Assembly (NCBI RefSeq): GCF_025370875.1
Contig: NZ_JAMXFD010000025.1
Span: forward strand, 38,057 to 102,056
Direction: 5' to 3'
DNA length: 64,000 nt
Source: Laspinema palackyanum D2c
GTDB lineage: Bacteria; Cyanobacteriota; Cyanobacteriia; Cyanobacteriales; Laspinemataceae
Shown here piece by piece: positions 9,503-17,830 of the stretch (position 1 is its first letter; every line of letters begins with the position of its first letter). The translations under genes were made by a program, and so were the position numbers. Below the pieces are notes generated by a model. That model worked only from the letters and a program-made list of their open reading frames with translations. It had not been told where the DNA came from and did not search any database.

Positions 9503-9958
9503 ATGAGTGACAACTACAGAATTTATCTCGATGCTTGCTGTCTGAATCGTCCGTTTGACAACCAAACCCAGACTCGCATTGCTTTAGAAACCCAAGCTAT
9601 CCTTGCTATCTTGATCCAATGCCAATCCGGACAATGGCAACTGATCACCAGTGCTGCCTTAGATGGAGAACTCGAGCAAACTCCCGATTTGGAAAAACGC
9701 AAGAATGTCAAGGCAATCCTGAGACTTGCTAAAATTAAGGCGATCGCCAGCCAATCCATAAACAACCGTTCGATAGAACTTGTCAAATTAGGCTTCTCCA
9801 GCTACGATGCCATCCACCTTGCCAGTGCCGAACAAAGTCGGGCTAATATATTTTTATCCACTGATGACCGGCTGCTCAAGAAAGCCAAAAGAAACATTCA
9901 GCTAATCCATGTACCCGTTGACAATCCCGTTCAATGGCTACTGAACGTTACCTACTAA
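9503..9958 (+). CDS. PIN-domain ribonuclease (VapC-like toxin)
   Basis: A 151-residue PIN-domain protein. The acidic metal-binding residues are visible: Asp in IYLDACCLNRPFD near the N-terminus, acidic residues in ALDGELEQ, Asp in SSYDAIHLASAE and Asp in FLSTDDRLL. This is the normal size and order for PIN toxins that cut RNA with Mg/Mn. GAGG lies about 9 bases before the ATG. Unlike classic vapBC, no complete antitoxin gene precedes it, although the bases just upstream (to a stop near 9489) read like the end of a small protein. The next gene, 14 bases downstream, is a small conserved-type protein and the best candidate partner. Toxin function is inferred from family. Confidence 0.8.
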   Translation: MSDNYRIYLDACCLNRPFDNQTQTRIALETQAILAILIQCQSGQWQLITSAALDGELEQTPDLEKRKNVKAILRLAKIKAIASQSINNRSIELVKLGFSSYDAIHLASAEQSRANIFLSTDDRLLKKAKRNIQLIHVPVDNPVQWLLNVTY

Positions 9959-9972
9959 CCCTGAACAGAACA

Positions 9973-10209
9973 ATGACCAAAACTCAGCAAGAAATTATCC
10001 AAAAAGGATATCAAGCCTTAATCGATTCATTAGGAGTCGTCGATACCATTCGGTTCATTCAATACTTTAGCCCGGGTCATGGTGACTATACCCAAGAGCG
10101 CCATCAATGGCTGGAAAAAATGTCATTAAATGATATGTTCCTCGCCATGAAACAATCCGAACAAAACGATAATAATCAATATGATGAAATCATCGGAGAT
10201 GAGGAGTAA
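9973..10209 (+). CDS. Small hypothetical protein downstream of the PIN gene (possible antitoxin)
   Basis: A 78-residue acidic protein beginning MTKTQQEIIQKGYQAL and containing VDTIRFIQYFSPGHGDYTQE, with an acidic tail. The frame also opens at 9934, but its first 13 residues lie over the end of the PIN gene, and ATG 9973 fits the internal sequence better. It is probably co-transcribed with the PIN gene. I recall similar cyanobacterial hypotheticals beside PIN genes but cannot name a family. An antitoxin or accessory role is a guess from position, size and charge. Confidence 0.6.
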   Translation: MTKTQQEIIQKGYQALIDSLGVVDTIRFIQYFSPGHGDYTQERHQWLEKMSLNDMFLAMKQSEQNDNNQYDEIIGDEE

Positions 10210-10316
10210 AGGATATTCAGAAAAAAATTGATGAATTTAGCACTGCCCTATCTCCCTCCACAGGAAGGGTGATGATTTCCGGGCTGAAAGTTCCCAGACG
10301 TCAGCACCCACCATGC

Positions 10317-11780
10317 CTACAGGAGGGAACCATAGAAAGAGAGTTCGCGGGTTGCCTCCTGTGCCATCTGATGACGCAGCGACAGGGGTAAAATCACCTC
10401 TCCATTCGGTCGCCAGGACCGTAAGCGCATTCGGACATTAATATCCCCCTCGCGAATCCAGGCTTGATAATAGGCATCGGTCTCACTGCGGTTTGCTAAA
10501 ACTTGCAAGGCTGCCTTGCGATCGCCCTCATCCTGCACCTGCCGCCTCACTAACTCCCCTAATGAGTCATACGCCACCGGCTCAAACGTCCCATGACGCA
10601 CCGTCCCCTCCACATAACGACGGGCAAAATCCCCAGGAAAGCGCAACAACAGCAACTTCCGCGATAAATAAAAATTAAACCCCCAAGCCGACTCTAACTC
10701 CCCTTCCACCTCCTCGGAAGTGGGTAAATCCCCCTGCCGTCGCATCTCCCGCAACACCTTCGGCACCTGGGGGTCACCCCAAGCTAACACCGTGAGTTTG
10801 GGGGAAGTGATTCGGTCTAAGCGATAATTGTGCCAACCCATCTCCCCTTCCGGTGTTTCTCCCCAAGCGCTGAGATACTTAGCGCGACGCACATAATGTA
10901 AGCAGACGGGATAAGTGCTGAACGGGACAATCCCCCCTTGGGCCAACTCATACTCAAACTGGACCACTCCCGAAGAGGAAGTGCGCCACAGTTGTTCCAG
11001 TTGGTCTTGATAGGTGTCTACCTGTTCTTGCACCTCGGGAGAGAGGATGTAATCCAGGTGGATGAAAATGCGCCGTTGTCCTCTGTTTTCCGTAGGTTCT
11101 GCCGGTTTTGCATCGGAGGCGACTTGTTCCCATAAGGATTGGATTAGCACTTCTAAATTGGGCTGAATGAAGGCAATATCTTCCAGTAAGGGCAACAATT
11201 CCCGGACTTGGGAGAGGGGTAACAAAGCTGCATCCGCTTGAGGGGCGATCGCCCGTTGTAAAGCAGGCAGACTCGGCAATTCTTGCAGGGAGATACAGTG
11301 ATATTTTCCTCGGGATACAGACTCCAACCAGCCGAGTTCCGCCAGTTGCTTCAAATCATCGCGAATCGAACGGTGCACCGTGGTAAATGGCGCTTGCTGC
11401 ATCATGAATTCTAGTTCCTCCGATGCCAACCCACTCAAGTGGATGACATCCGGCATCCAAGACTCCAGGGACTGTTCGGCAGTTAACAGCAATTCGGTGA
11501 CGGTTCGGTGACAAATACAGCCGCCATCGGTGCATTGGTATTCCAATTGTTCTGCCGTCAATAGGTCACTTTTGCCGTGAGTCGGCGCAAACAGGCGATC
11601 GCGCAGGTGGGGATAACCAAAAGGCTGAGGCAAGTCCATCGCCCAAGGGGACCTCTCTCCATACAGCTTGGTCAATAAGACCCACAACCGCAGCGATCGC
11701 AACAACCGATTCCCAAGCTGACCCCCCGCCAACCACTGCAAAATATCCGGACTGGGTGGATAAGTAAAACGACTGCTCAT
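10317..11780 (-). CDS. TIGR03985-like CRISPR-associated regulator (putative WYL family)
   Basis: A 487-residue protein resembling the cyanobacterial TIGR03985 CRISPR-associated family. The first 200 residues hold helical, probably winged-helix DNA-binding segments (FTTVHRSIRDDLKQLAELGW looks like the recognition part of an HTH) and a Cys cluster in CTDGGCICH. The C-terminal half has the strand pattern of a WYL ligand-sensing domain (YPVCLHYVRRAKYLSAWG, then WHNYRLDRI). WYL proteins are known regulators of CRISPR and other defence loci. It is divergent from the type III-A operon, 1.3 kb away, and its first 26 codons plus 13 upstream bases are duplicated just in front of that operon. Control of the cas genes is inference. 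Confidence 0.7.
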   Translation of the reverse strand: MSSRFTYPPSPDILQWLAGGQLGNRLLRSLRLWVLLTKLYGERSPWAMDLPQPFGYPHLRDRLFAPTHGKSDLLTAEQLEYQCTDGGCICHRTVTELLLTAEQSLESWMPDVIHLSGLASEELEFMMQQAPFTTVHRSIRDDLKQLAELGWLESVSRGKYHCISLQELPSLPALQRAIAPQADAALLPLSQVRELLPLLEDIAFIQPNLEVLIQSLWEQVASDAKPAEPTENRGQRRIFIHLDYILSPEVQEQVDTYQDQLEQLWRTSSSGVVQFEYELAQGGIVPFSTYPVCLHYVRRAKYLSAWGETPEGEMGWHNYRLDRITSPKLTVLAWGDPQVPKVLREMRRQGDLPTSEEVEGELESAWGFNFYLSRKLLLLRFPGDFARRYVEGTVRHGTFEPVAYDSLGELVRRQVQDEGDRKAALQVLANRSETDAYYQAWIREGDINVRMRLRSWRPNGEVILPLSLRHQMAQEATRELSFYGSLL

Positions 11781-11793
11781 TTATGGAAGACCC
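11702..11793. repeat. 92-bp direct repeat, copy 1 (5' end of the regulator gene)
   Basis: This segment covers the first 26 codons of the TIGR03985-like gene and 13 bases upstream of its ATG. It matches 12972-13063 at 91 of 92 positions in the same orientation (one G/A change). Confidence 0.95.
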
Positions 11794-11934
11794 ATTACCC
11801 ATACGGAGGCTACACTACCACAGCATTATTCAATATTTACGGGGGATGGGCGGGAGAAGGGGTGGCAGCATAGGTAAAAAAATTATTGTCAAATGGTTAC
11901 TGGAGGTCCTAGTCATCCAATAAGCATTTGACTG

Positions 11935-12040
11935 CTTCAGTTTTGAGTCCCCTTGCGGGGAAGGTGTTGAAAGTTGAAACTGATTTAAGGATTCGGTTAA
12001 CCGAAGAAAGCGAGTTTCAATCCCCTGTCGGGTGTAATAT
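11935..12040 (+). other. Possible relict CRISPR repeats of a second family
   Basis: Bases 11935-11973 look like one 37-39 base cyanobacterial CRISPR repeat: a TCCCC/GGGGA palindrome around TTGC and the 3' end GGTGTTGAAAG. About 40 bases later a degenerate partner begins GTTTCAATCCCCTGTCGGG. Two units at spacer-like distance suggest the remains of an array different from the one at 24.5 kb. With only two imperfect units this is tentative. Confidence 0.35.
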
Positions 12041-12242
12041 CCTAGCTTTATCCAATATTCCTACAAATTATAGAGCTTTTTCTTCCACAAGTCAAGGGGG
12101 ATGGGCTAGAATATGAGAATCATTAATTATGAGGTATCTGATGAAAAGACGAGATAAGCCCCACCCCCCCCTAACTTGCCCAACTGATTTAAGTATTCCT
12201 GGTAACCGAAGATTAGCGAATTTACAAGAGAAGAACGACAAA

Positions 12243-12581
12243 ATGACCTACATTGATTTTCACTTCACGACTTTAGATCAACAACCCAATAGCTTCAATA
12301 GCTTCATGCTGGGTTATGCCAGTACCGAACCTCCGCTTAACCCGCCCTATACCTTCTTAAGTGAGCCGGTTAAACAAATTGATACGGATTCGCTGATGAG
12401 CCTCTCTTCACCACAAGCAAAGGGATTCCCTGATACTCAGATCTCTGGTAGCACTGAACAGGTATCCCCCTTTGTCCAAATTTTGACTCGTCTAATCGAT
12501 GCGTTGAGTCCCAAGCTCAACATTTTATTTGAATTGAAGCACAAAGATTTAGAGTTGCGCTTCCAGGCCACATCTAAATAG
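12243..12581 (+). CDS. Small hypothetical protein
   Basis: A 112-residue reading frame starting MTYIDFHF, chosen because the 38 residues possible upstream look non-coding; AAGAGAAG lies about 8 bases before this ATG. The protein is Ser/Pro/Thr-rich in the middle and ends with a short helix-like FELKHKDLELRFQ. No domain is recognised. It sits alone in the 1.2-kb segment bounded by the two 92-bp repeats, between the regulator and the CRISPR operon. It could be a chance frame. Confidence 0.35.
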   Translation: MTYIDFHFTTLDQQPNSFNSFMLGYASTEPPLNPPYTFLSEPVKQIDTDSLMSLSSPQAKGFPDTQISGSTEQVSPFVQILTRLIDALSPKLNILFELKHKDLELRFQATSK

Positions 12582-12748
12582 ATCCCCTCTAAAAAGTTTT
12601 GGTTATACCTCTGGTGGGACTTCCCCCGGTGGCGTAGTCAAAACTTTTCATGCTTCAGTTTTTAACTGAGTAATAGGGATGTACTGGCGCACTTACAATC
12701 ACGATCTTACCCTCTATTCAGGATAAGCTGTATCAGTTTGTCCAAAAT

Positions 12749-12776
12749 GGGGAAAGCCTAATTTACGGCTTTCCCC
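12749..12776 (+). terminator. Stem-loop, probable terminator
   Basis: GGGGAAAGCC pairs with GGCTTTCCCC around an eight-base loop, followed by a TATA-rich rather than a pure U tract. It lies between the small hypothetical gene and the CRISPR operon. Confidence 0.5.
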
Positions 12777-12971
12777 TATACATATATATAGGGGATCTAA
12801 AGGATTTGGATGATTTTTGGGCTAGTTATTGCCCCAAAACCACTAATTTTGACTAGCTATAACACTAACAATCAGTAGATATCGTAATATAGCTCAATTA
12901 ATTGGTGGCCAGCACGTGACTCCCCTAACTCCTGCACCTATAACTACCCTTAAACTATGTCAACAGAATCC

Positions 12972-13063
12972 ACAACCGATTCCCAAGCTGACCCCCCGCC
13001 AACCACTGCAAAATATCCGGACTGGGTGGATAAGTAAAACGACTGCTCATTTATAGAAGACCC
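12972..13063. repeat. 92-bp direct repeat, copy 2 (upstream of csx3)
   Basis: A near-perfect copy of the regulator's 5' end, 52 bases upstream of the csx3 start. It no longer belongs to an open gene. It may mark a recombination junction, carry a regulator-binding site, or both. Confidence 0.95.
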
Positions 13064-13079
13064 CTCTTCAATGCTCATG

Positions 13080-13085
13080 CTATAG
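13080..13085 (+). promoter_or_regulatory. Possible -10 of the CRISPR operon promoter
   Basis: TATAGT lies about 30 bases before the csx3 ATG in an otherwise gene-free stretch just after the 92-bp repeat. No clear -35 is seen, which would fit an activated promoter. Confidence 0.3.
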
Positions 13086-13115
13086 TAACACAGAGTCCAA
13101 ATTCAGCAAAACCCC

Positions 13116-14018
13116 ATGAAAGAAACCGGCATCCACCTGGAAATCAGTCAGCAAAAAACTCCCAGTGGGTTGAAATATCAACAGTTAACCATAGAATTGA
13201 CCCGCAGCGATCGCGTGATTTATCCCCCAGAACTCAGCAGATTAGAGTTACCCAACGGCATCGATACTACCCAAGGCATAGTCATTAACGGACGTGCTCC
13301 CATCTGGCTTTATGGCTACTTAATCCACGAACTCCACCCGACAGCATGGGTTGCCTGTAACGACCCCAGACTCGGTGCTGTCGTGGTTGCCACTCATTCT
13401 AAAACCGTCAAAATCGGTCAAGTGATTCCCTTAGAAGAACGGGGGGATGGGTTAAATCCAGCCTTACTAATCGTTGGACCACCGGACAGTGGTAAAAGTG
13501 TTTTATCTCATGCTTTATTTCAATCTGTCATCGAAAGTGACCCGAATATCTATCTGCAACGGGCCAACTGGGATGGAGAAGGGAACTATGTTTTAGAACT
13601 GTCCGGAGATACTGACCCGGAGATATTTAAAGCGGCGAATAAGGGGGGATTAACTCCTGAGTTTTTTCCCTATCACGCTCAAGCAATTCTGGAACTTAGA
13701 CGTAAGAAAAATTTAACAATTGTGGATGTCGGAGGTATGGTACAACCAGAGAAGCAGCCGATATTAGAAGCTTGTACACATTATTTGATTATTAGTTCCA
13801 AACCCGAGGCAGTGGAACCGTGGCACGAATTTTGTCGCGATCGGGGAAATTTAATTCCGGTTGCCGTTATTCACAGCCGTTTAGAACCATGCGAAACTAT
13901 TCATCAAGAGCAACCTTATTTAGAAATCACCTGCGGTCCCTGGGTACGGGGTGGTGCCACAGGAGTTCCGGAGGTGTTATTGGAACGGGTTAAGGCATTG
14001 CTTGGTTCTTCCCTATAG
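13116..14018 (+). CDS. csx3: Csx3 fused to a P-loop NTPase-like domain
   Basis: A 300-residue fusion. Residues 1-110 are Csx3 (also called Crn3), a ring nuclease that degrades cyclic tetra-adenylate. The conserved core GRAPIWLYGYLIHELHP is followed by WVACNDPRLG; H71/H74 and D83/R85 match the His and Asp-Arg pair of characterised Csx3. Residues 115-300 are a nucleotide-binding domain with Walker A GPPDSGKS (121-128) and a probable Walker B strand at TIVDVGG (D204). Csx3 with an AAA/P-loop tail is known from cyanobacteria; what the tail adds is unsettled. It is the first gene of the operon, 59 bases before cas10, and should limit signalling by removing the second messenger. No clear ribosome binding site is visible. 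Confidence 0.9.
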   Translation: MKETGIHLEISQQKTPSGLKYQQLTIELTRSDRVIYPPELSRLELPNGIDTTQGIVINGRAPIWLYGYLIHELHPTAWVACNDPRLGAVVVATHSKTVKIGQVIPLEERGDGLNPALLIVGPPDSGKSVLSHALFQSVIESDPNIYLQRANWDGEGNYVLELSGDTDPEIFKAANKGGLTPEFFPYHAQAILELRRKKNLTIVDVGGMVQPEKQPILEACTHYLIISSKPEAVEPWHEFCRDRGNLIPVAVIHSRLEPCETIHQEQPYLEITCGPWVRGGATGVPEVLLERVKALLGSSL

Positions 14019-14077
14019 GTGTTAGAGAGTTTTCTCTATGATTTTTGTTGACTGATATTCCTTAATATAGAGTAGTT

Positions 14078-16435
14078 ATGACCTCGCTTTCTCATGCACA
14101 AGCGTTATCCGTTGCCCAAGAAGCCGTTTTACTACTAGGACGCTGGGCCGGTGCTTCTCCGTCAATACCAACCGCAACTGCTGATTCTAAAGCGGTTACC
14201 CAAGCAAAAGATCTTTTAAAATGGCCCCAGGATAGTCGGTCCAACCTAGAACAACAGGTTAAGCCTTTGCGTTTGCTGTTTGATGATGTTAATTTGTCAA
14301 ATGGTCAAGGGTCAAAAAACCACTACTGGCCGGTTGGTTACATTAAAGATCATGACAGTTATCCCCCTATTCCCTATCCGCAGCCCAATGCTGACGACTT
14401 AGACCCAATTAAACCTCCTATTCAACAGGCGATCGCCAGTTTACAGCCAGACGAGTGGAACAATCTCTCGTTATTGATGCTGATTTTAGAAAAATTTGGC
14501 TCTTATGTTAGTTTTGGAGAGCAAGATAATGTTTCGCTACTCGATTTGACCCGAACTACGGCAGCGGTGGCGGCGGCACTGGCGAACCAACCGGATGCTA
14601 AATGTTTAACGTTGATTGCGGGCGATTTATCGGGGATTCAAAAATTTATCTACACCATTTCTTCCGATGGAGCCTTAAAATCCCTCCGTGCTCGCAGTTT
14701 TTATCTGGAACTGGTGACGCAAGAGGTGGTAGAGCAACTGTTGTCAGCATTGGATCTGCCCCGGACTAATGTGATTTATGCGGGTGGCGGTAACTTGTAT
14801 TTGCTTGCGCCGGGGGATGAGGGGACAATCGTTCAAAACAAGATTGCCCAAGTCCGCGATCGCTTTAATGAATGGTTGCGAAAAACATTTCAAGGCAAAA
14901 TCTTTTTAGCCCTGGATTGCTTGCCATTTGCCACCGAGGACGTGGGAACGCCAGAATTTGCCAAAGCATGGGAAAAGGCGACTAAAAAATTGGCCGGACA
15001 AAAGTCTCGGAAGTTTCAGAGTCAAATTTCTGAACTGGTTAAACCGAAACCCGCTTACGAACCTTGTCGCGTATGCTATCGCGATGATCTTCCTCTTCCG
15101 AGTCTTGAACCGTTAAATAATCAGGAAGCAGATTCTTGTTTGGCCTGTTGGATGTGTCGGACCATGTTTGACCTGGGGGCCAAATTATTTAAAGTGGAGG
15201 CGATCGCCCGTTCCAAACAGTCCACCATTAAAGGAGCTCAAGACCGATTGAGCATTGGGGGAACCTTTTATTACTTATTTGAAGAATGGAAAACCGCCAA
15301 CGCTATAGCGAATGAGGATTCTACCTTATTTTTAGTCAATGACTGGACCCTTGAACCCTACCGCACTGGCAACGCAGTCCCCCTACTGCTGGGAAATTAC
15401 GGACAGCGCTGTCCAGAATCCGGCCCTGATCATGCTCAACCCCAATTTATGAATGCCCGCGAAATGGCGGCAGCAGCCCAGGGTATTAAAAGAGTGGCCT
15501 CTTTGCGAATGGATGTAGACAATTTAGGCAAGATATTTGCCAAAGGGTTGGGGTCAAATCAAACCTTACCCCCACTTGCCGGACTCTCCCGCCAAATGAG
15601 TTATTTCTTTAAAGTTTACTTAAACAGTTTGGCAAAGAATAGGCAGGATAATTTACCGGCTAAAGCTAAAACACTGTCTGATGATTCTCGTCAAAATCTA
15701 CTCTTTATCTATGCAGGAGGTGATGATTTATTTGTGAGTGGTACTTGGAATGAAGTCGTAGAATTTGCCTTTGATATTTACCAATCTTTCCGAGCCTATA
15801 CGGGGTACAATACAGATATTACTTTATCAGGAGGCATCAGCATTGATGGGGCTAAATTCCCCCTGTATCAAGCGGCGGAGGCTTCCGGTGACTCCGAAAA
15901 GGCGGCTAAAAACAACGGTCGAGATAGCTTGGGTTTATTTGAGCAAGTGTTTAAATGGGATGAATGGCTAGGCTCTACTTCCCCATCGGTGGCTGACTCA
16001 GACGCTCGGGAATGTCTTAAATCTGCAGAATATCCGCCAATCCTGGGAATTTTCCCACTGATTGAACAACTGGAAAAGCAGCAGATTGAAACCAATTATG
16101 CTCGTAGTTTTGTTCGCAGTTTGCTGGCAACGGCTCAGATGCAAGACCAAATGATTAAGGAGATGGAAAATAAGCGGAAGACTCTAATACATGAGAAAGA
16201 ACCCAAGCAGTATATTGATTACTATGAGAAAGAAATCAAGCATGATATTCGCTACTACTTACACTTACCGCGCATGGCATATACCTTAGCTCGATTGCCT
16301 CAACGAGTCAGGGAGCATCCGGAATTTGCTCCGGTGCGGAAGTCTCTTAATAATCCTTATAATGCGCCTTATTTTCGGGCGATCGCAACTTGGCTAGAAC
16401 TGTTAAACCGCTCTCAATCTCAATCTAATGACTAA
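14078..16435 (+). CDS. cas10: Cas10/Csm1, type III-A large subunit, HD residues missing
   Basis: A 785-residue Csm1-type Cas10. Palm 1 is at about 180-290 (DLSGIQKFIY from 183, then IYAGGGNLY). A zinc-ribbon with Cys pairs lies at about 330-360. Palm 2 carries the cyclase motif GGDD at 547-550 inside IYAGGDDLF. A helical C-terminal domain follows. The palm is intact, so cyclic oligoadenylate synthesis is expected when target RNA binds. The N-terminal HD domain is degenerate: where relatives have LLHDIGK this protein reads LLLGRWAG, and the later SLYDH motif reads SLLDL. Single-stranded DNase activity is therefore doubtful. It is the scaffold of the Csm complex and overlaps csm2 by 8 bases. 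Confidence 0.93.
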   Translation: MTSLSHAQALSVAQEAVLLLGRWAGASPSIPTATADSKAVTQAKDLLKWPQDSRSNLEQQVKPLRLLFDDVNLSNGQGSKNHYWPVGYIKDHDSYPPIPYPQPNADDLDPIKPPIQQAIASLQPDEWNNLSLLMLILEKFGSYVSFGEQDNVSLLDLTRTTAAVAAALANQPDAKCLTLIAGDLSGIQKFIYTISSDGALKSLRARSFYLELVTQEVVEQLLSALDLPRTNVIYAGGGNLYLLAPGDEGTIVQNKIAQVRDRFNEWLRKTFQGKIFLALDCLPFATEDVGTPEFAKAWEKATKKLAGQKSRKFQSQISELVKPKPAYEPCRVCYRDDLPLPSLEPLNNQEADSCLACWMCRTMFDLGAKLFKVEAIARSKQSTIKGAQDRLSIGGTFYYLFEEWKTANAIANEDSTLFLVNDWTLEPYRTGNAVPLLLGNYGQRCPESGPDHAQPQFMNAREMAAAAQGIKRVASLRMDVDNLGKIFAKGLGSNQTLPPLAGLSRQMSYFFKVYLNSLAKNRQDNLPAKAKTLSDDSRQNLLFIYAGGDDLFVSGTWNEVVEFAFDIYQSFRAYTGYNTDITLSGGISIDGAKFPLYQAAEASGDSEKAAKNNGRDSLGLFEQVFKWDEWLGSTSPSVADSDARECLKSAEYPPILGIFPLIEQLEKQQIETNYARSFVRSLLATAQMQDQMIKEMENKRKTLIHEKEPKQYIDYYEKEIKHDIRYYLHLPRMAYTLARLPQRVREHPEFAPVRKSLNNPYNAPYFRAIATWLELLNRSQSQSND

Positions 16436-16859
16436 CTCTGGAAGACCAACACCACGGCAATCAATGGACATTACCCAAGAGATTATCAAAAAAATTGATG
16501 GGTTACCAGGGACCTTAAAAACGTATCCTATTCGTGATCTGGTTAACCACGCTGAAAAATTTGGCCCTTATCTCAAGCAGCAGCGCTTGGAGACTAACCA
16601 AGTCCGGAAGTTTTTAGATGCAATCAACCGACTCAAATCTGTACTCGCTCAGGAAAATGAATTTTCTAAAATCGAAACCGAAGTGGTGCTGCTTAAGCCA
16701 AAATTAGCCTATGCAGCAGCGCGAGAAAAAGCAGCCAAGCCCTTGAGTCAAGTGATGTCAAAAGCGATTGACAAAGTAAGGAGCAAAGAGGACTTTGAGC
16801 GCTTAGTTCAATTCATCGAATCGATTATTGCCTACCACAAAGCAGAAGGAGGAAGATAA
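16428..16859 (+). CDS. csm2: Csm2, type III-A small subunit
   Basis: A 143-residue, mainly helical protein matching Csm2: NQVRKFLDAINRL, then LKPKLAYAAARE and the ending FIESIIAYHKAEGG. Csm2 subunits line the complex opposite the Csm3 backbone and hold the target RNA. The start used overlaps the end of cas10; a second ATG at 16464 would remove 12 residues that look unconserved, so the start is uncertain. It is followed 2 bases later by csm3. Confidence 0.9.
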   Translation: MTNSGRPTPRQSMDITQEIIKKIDGLPGTLKTYPIRDLVNHAEKFGPYLKQQRLETNQVRKFLDAINRLKSVLAQENEFSKIETEVVLLKPKLAYAAAREKAAKPLSQVMSKAIDKVRSKEDFERLVQFIESIIAYHKAEGGR

Positions 16860-16861
16860 AG

Positions 16862-17830
16862 ATGTCAGCCGCAACCGAACAAAAGCCATTACTGGGTAAA
16901 TTTCGTCTCACTAGCACGCTCAAAGTTGAAACCGGACTGCATATCGGTGGGGGTGGAGAAAACCTCGATATTGGTGGATTGGATAAACCCGTGATTCGTG
17001 ACCCTCTGACTCAATATCCTTATCTACCCGGTTCTTCGATTAAAGGAAAATTGCGAGCTATCCTGGAACGCTTGCTCAACAAACCCCTTAACAGATTTGG
17101 AGGTAGCGGAGTTTATCGTTATGAGAGTGACGATTTAGAGGATGGCTATACGGAAATTGATGGACAGTTTATTCCCTATCAAGGTGCTCGGACTTGCCCA
17201 ATTAGCCGCTTATTTGGTTCGACTGGCGGTTCCAACTGCTGGGTCAAAACTTCAATTGCAACAAGTCAGGGATTAGAGCGTAATGGTACGCGAACCATCG
17301 AGGGTGAGGAATACAGTAAAATTAAAGGGCGAAATGCTCCGGCTCGTTTGATTGTCCGAGATTGCCATTTACTGCCACAATCTGCTGATCTACTCCGCAA
17401 GGTAGACACGGGTCTATTTATGACGGAGTGGAAGTTTGAAAATAGTATTGATCGCATTACGTCAGCAGCAAATCCTCGTCAGTTTGAGCGAGTCCCTGCG
17501 GGGGCTGAGTTCAAGTTTGAACTCGTCTATACGGTAGAGGATGGAACACAAGCGGCAGAAGATTTGCAAAATCTGGCGATCGCCTTAGCCATTCTCGAAG
17601 ATGACGCCCTCGGCGGACATGGTTCTCGCGGCTACGGCAAAATCAGTTTCCACAACTTTGATTTCTTCTATCGGAGTATGAAGCAATATCAACGGATTGC
17701 AGCCGGTGATGTCGAACCCCTGCAATCATTGGTTCAAAAAGTAGAAAATACTCCTAAACTTTTAGAAGGATTTGACAGCTTAAATCAGGAAATCAAAAAG
17801 TTGTTAGATGGAGATAATACGGAATCGTGA
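16862..17830 (+). CDS. csm3: Csm3, backbone RAMP and target-RNA nuclease
   Basis: A 322-residue RAMP protein. It has the Csm3 signature ETGLHIGG, then IGGLDKPVIRDP, in which D41 corresponds to the catalytic Asp that cuts target RNA every 6 nt in characterised complexes. PGSSIKGKLR follows, and a Gly-rich loop GGHGSRGYGK lies near residue 255. The length is above that of many Csm3 (about 220) because of a middle insertion and a helical tail. GGAGGA lies 8 bases before the ATG, a strong ribosome site suited to a multi-copy subunit. The stop overlaps the GTG start of csm4. Confidence 0.93.
   Translation: MSAATEQKPLLGKFRLTSTLKVETGLHIGGGGENLDIGGLDKPVIRDPLTQYPYLPGSSIKGKLRAILERLLNKPLNRFGGSGVYRYESDDLEDGYTEIDGQFIPYQGARTCPISRLFGSTGGSNCWVKTSIATSQGLERNGTRTIEGEEYSKIKGRNAPARLIVRDCHLLPQSADLLRKVDTGLFMTEWKFENSIDRITSAANPRQFERVPAGAEFKFELVYTVEDGTQAAEDLQNLAIALAILEDDALGGHGSRGYGKISFHNFDFFYRSMKQYQRIAAGDVEPLQSLVQKVENTPKLLEGFDSLNQEIKKLLDGDNTES

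Noticed and set aside
11928..12116. 62-codon plus-strand frame over the relict CRISPR repeats
   Set aside because: No ribosome site or domain; the sequence is better explained as degenerate repeats.
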